A stretch of 5,509 nt of DNA. Origin: JANNSW01 sp031431235 (lineage in GTDB: Bacteria > Pseudomonadota > Alphaproteobacteria > Rhizobiales > Hyphomicrobiaceae). The position numbers and the translations under genes are program-made. The stretch is taken from contig JANPDA010000341.1 in assembly GCA_031431235.1 (NCBI GenBank), forward strand, positions 1 to 5,509. The letters run 5' to 3'. Shown piece after piece: positions 5,112 through 5,509 of this stretch. The number at the start of each line of letters is the position of its first letter. Position 1 is the stretch's first letter. A model generated the notes under the pieces. That model did not search any database. It was given only the letters and a program-made list of their open reading frames with translations, and was not told the DNA's origin.

Positions 5112-5509
5112 TGCTCGACGCCTCGCGCCAGCGCCGCCACAACCCTTCGCCGGCGCCCACGAGGCCGCGCGGCAGCAGAACCACGAAGGCGGCGAGGATC
5201 AGCCCGAGGCCGATGTCGCGCCAGTCGCCGAGCTCGCGCATGCCCTCGTCGGCCAGCATCAGCAAGGCGGCGCCGAGGAGGGGACCCCAGATCGTCCCGA
5301 GCCCGCCGACGACGATCATCGACAGCAGGAACAACAGCAGTGGCACGGAGAAGATGGTCGGGCCGATCACGCCGAAATGCACGGCATAGAACGCGCCCGC
5401 GAGCCCGGTCAGGAAGGAGGACGCGCCGAACACCCAGAGCTGGGTACGGAAGCGGCTGATCCCGCGTGACATGGCATAGCCAGGATTGTCGCGCAGCGCC
5501 TGGAAGGCA
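5086..5509 (-). CDS. livM: Branched-chain amino acid ABC transporter permease (LivM-type), C-terminal part
   Basis: The last ~140 residues of an inner-membrane permease that, with LivH and the ATPases LivG and LivF, imports leucine, isoleucine, valine or related substrates delivered by a periplasmic binding protein. The frame stays open to the window edge, adding AFQALRDNPGYA before the first Met (5472), so the gene continues beyond 5509 and that Met is internal. Family features are the ALRDN cytoplasmic-loop motif, GASSFLTGLAGAFYA, the hydrophobic run LLLFLLSMIVVGGLGTIWGPLLGAALL and the closing helix IGLGLILAAFVVLLPRGL. About three membrane segments are visible of the ~8-10 usual for LivM. 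The C-terminus ends in a polar tail. No ATPase gene follows within the 880 bases before the next minus-strand gene, so livM is last in its transcript, or livG/livF lie upstream or elsewhere. Confidence 0.93.
   Translation of the reverse strand, partial: AFQALRDNPGYAMSRGISRFRTQLWVFGASSFLTGLAGAFYAVHFGVIGPTIFSVPLLLFLLSMIVVGGLGTIWGPLLGAALLMLADEGMRELGDWRDIGLGLILAAFVVLLPRGLVGAGEGLWRRWREASSITSAAKRP

Overview
The window looks like chromosome from a high-GC alphaproteobacterium, most likely of the order Hyphomicrobiales (Rhizobiales). The main support is the lipoyl synthase, whose N-terminal segment and cluster motifs resemble the Bradyrhizobium/Rhodopseudomonas type as I remember them. Very high GC at third codon positions in the core genes and the LivM-type permease fit this. 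The order is an inference; the sequence alone does not prove it.

Left part (1-2130, plus strand). The window opens inside the last ~130 codons of a 3-mercaptopyruvate sulfurtransferase. An AT-rich promoter/operator follows, then a compact type II toxin-antitoxin pair: a VapB/VagC-like AbrB-fold antitoxin and a VapC PIN-domain ribonuclease joined by a 4-base overlap. Next comes a complete lipA (lipoyl synthase, radical SAM). By hand count, vapB has clearly lower third-position GC (~71%) than the first part of lipA (~90%). This suits a mobile toxin-antitoxin cassette inserted between housekeeping genes.

Middle (2131-4469). lipA converges on a 651-residue one-component regulator on the minus strand. 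It combines a SARP-type winged helix, a BTAD domain, a TolB/FlgO-like domain and TPR repeats. The 107-base convergent gap holds hairpins that may end transcription from both sides. A 72-base gap separates the regulator from a divergent 67-codon small ORF with a good ribosome binding site. That gap contains a perfect 7-base inverted repeat with arms 20 bases apart centre to centre, a candidate operator or leader hairpin.

Right part (4470-5509). About 500 bases carry no convincing gene. A possible 46-codon ORF (4971-5111) with a coding-like base gradient follows, then the C-terminal part of a LivM-type branched-chain amino acid ABC permease on the minus strand, cut by the window edge.

I see no CRISPR array, tRNA, rRNA, intact insertion sequence or clear novel multigene system. 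The most interesting points are the toxin-antitoxin operator, the regulator with its divergent small ORF and inverted repeat, a Tyr-to-His change in the LipA RSSY motif, and the uncatalogued 46-codon ORF.
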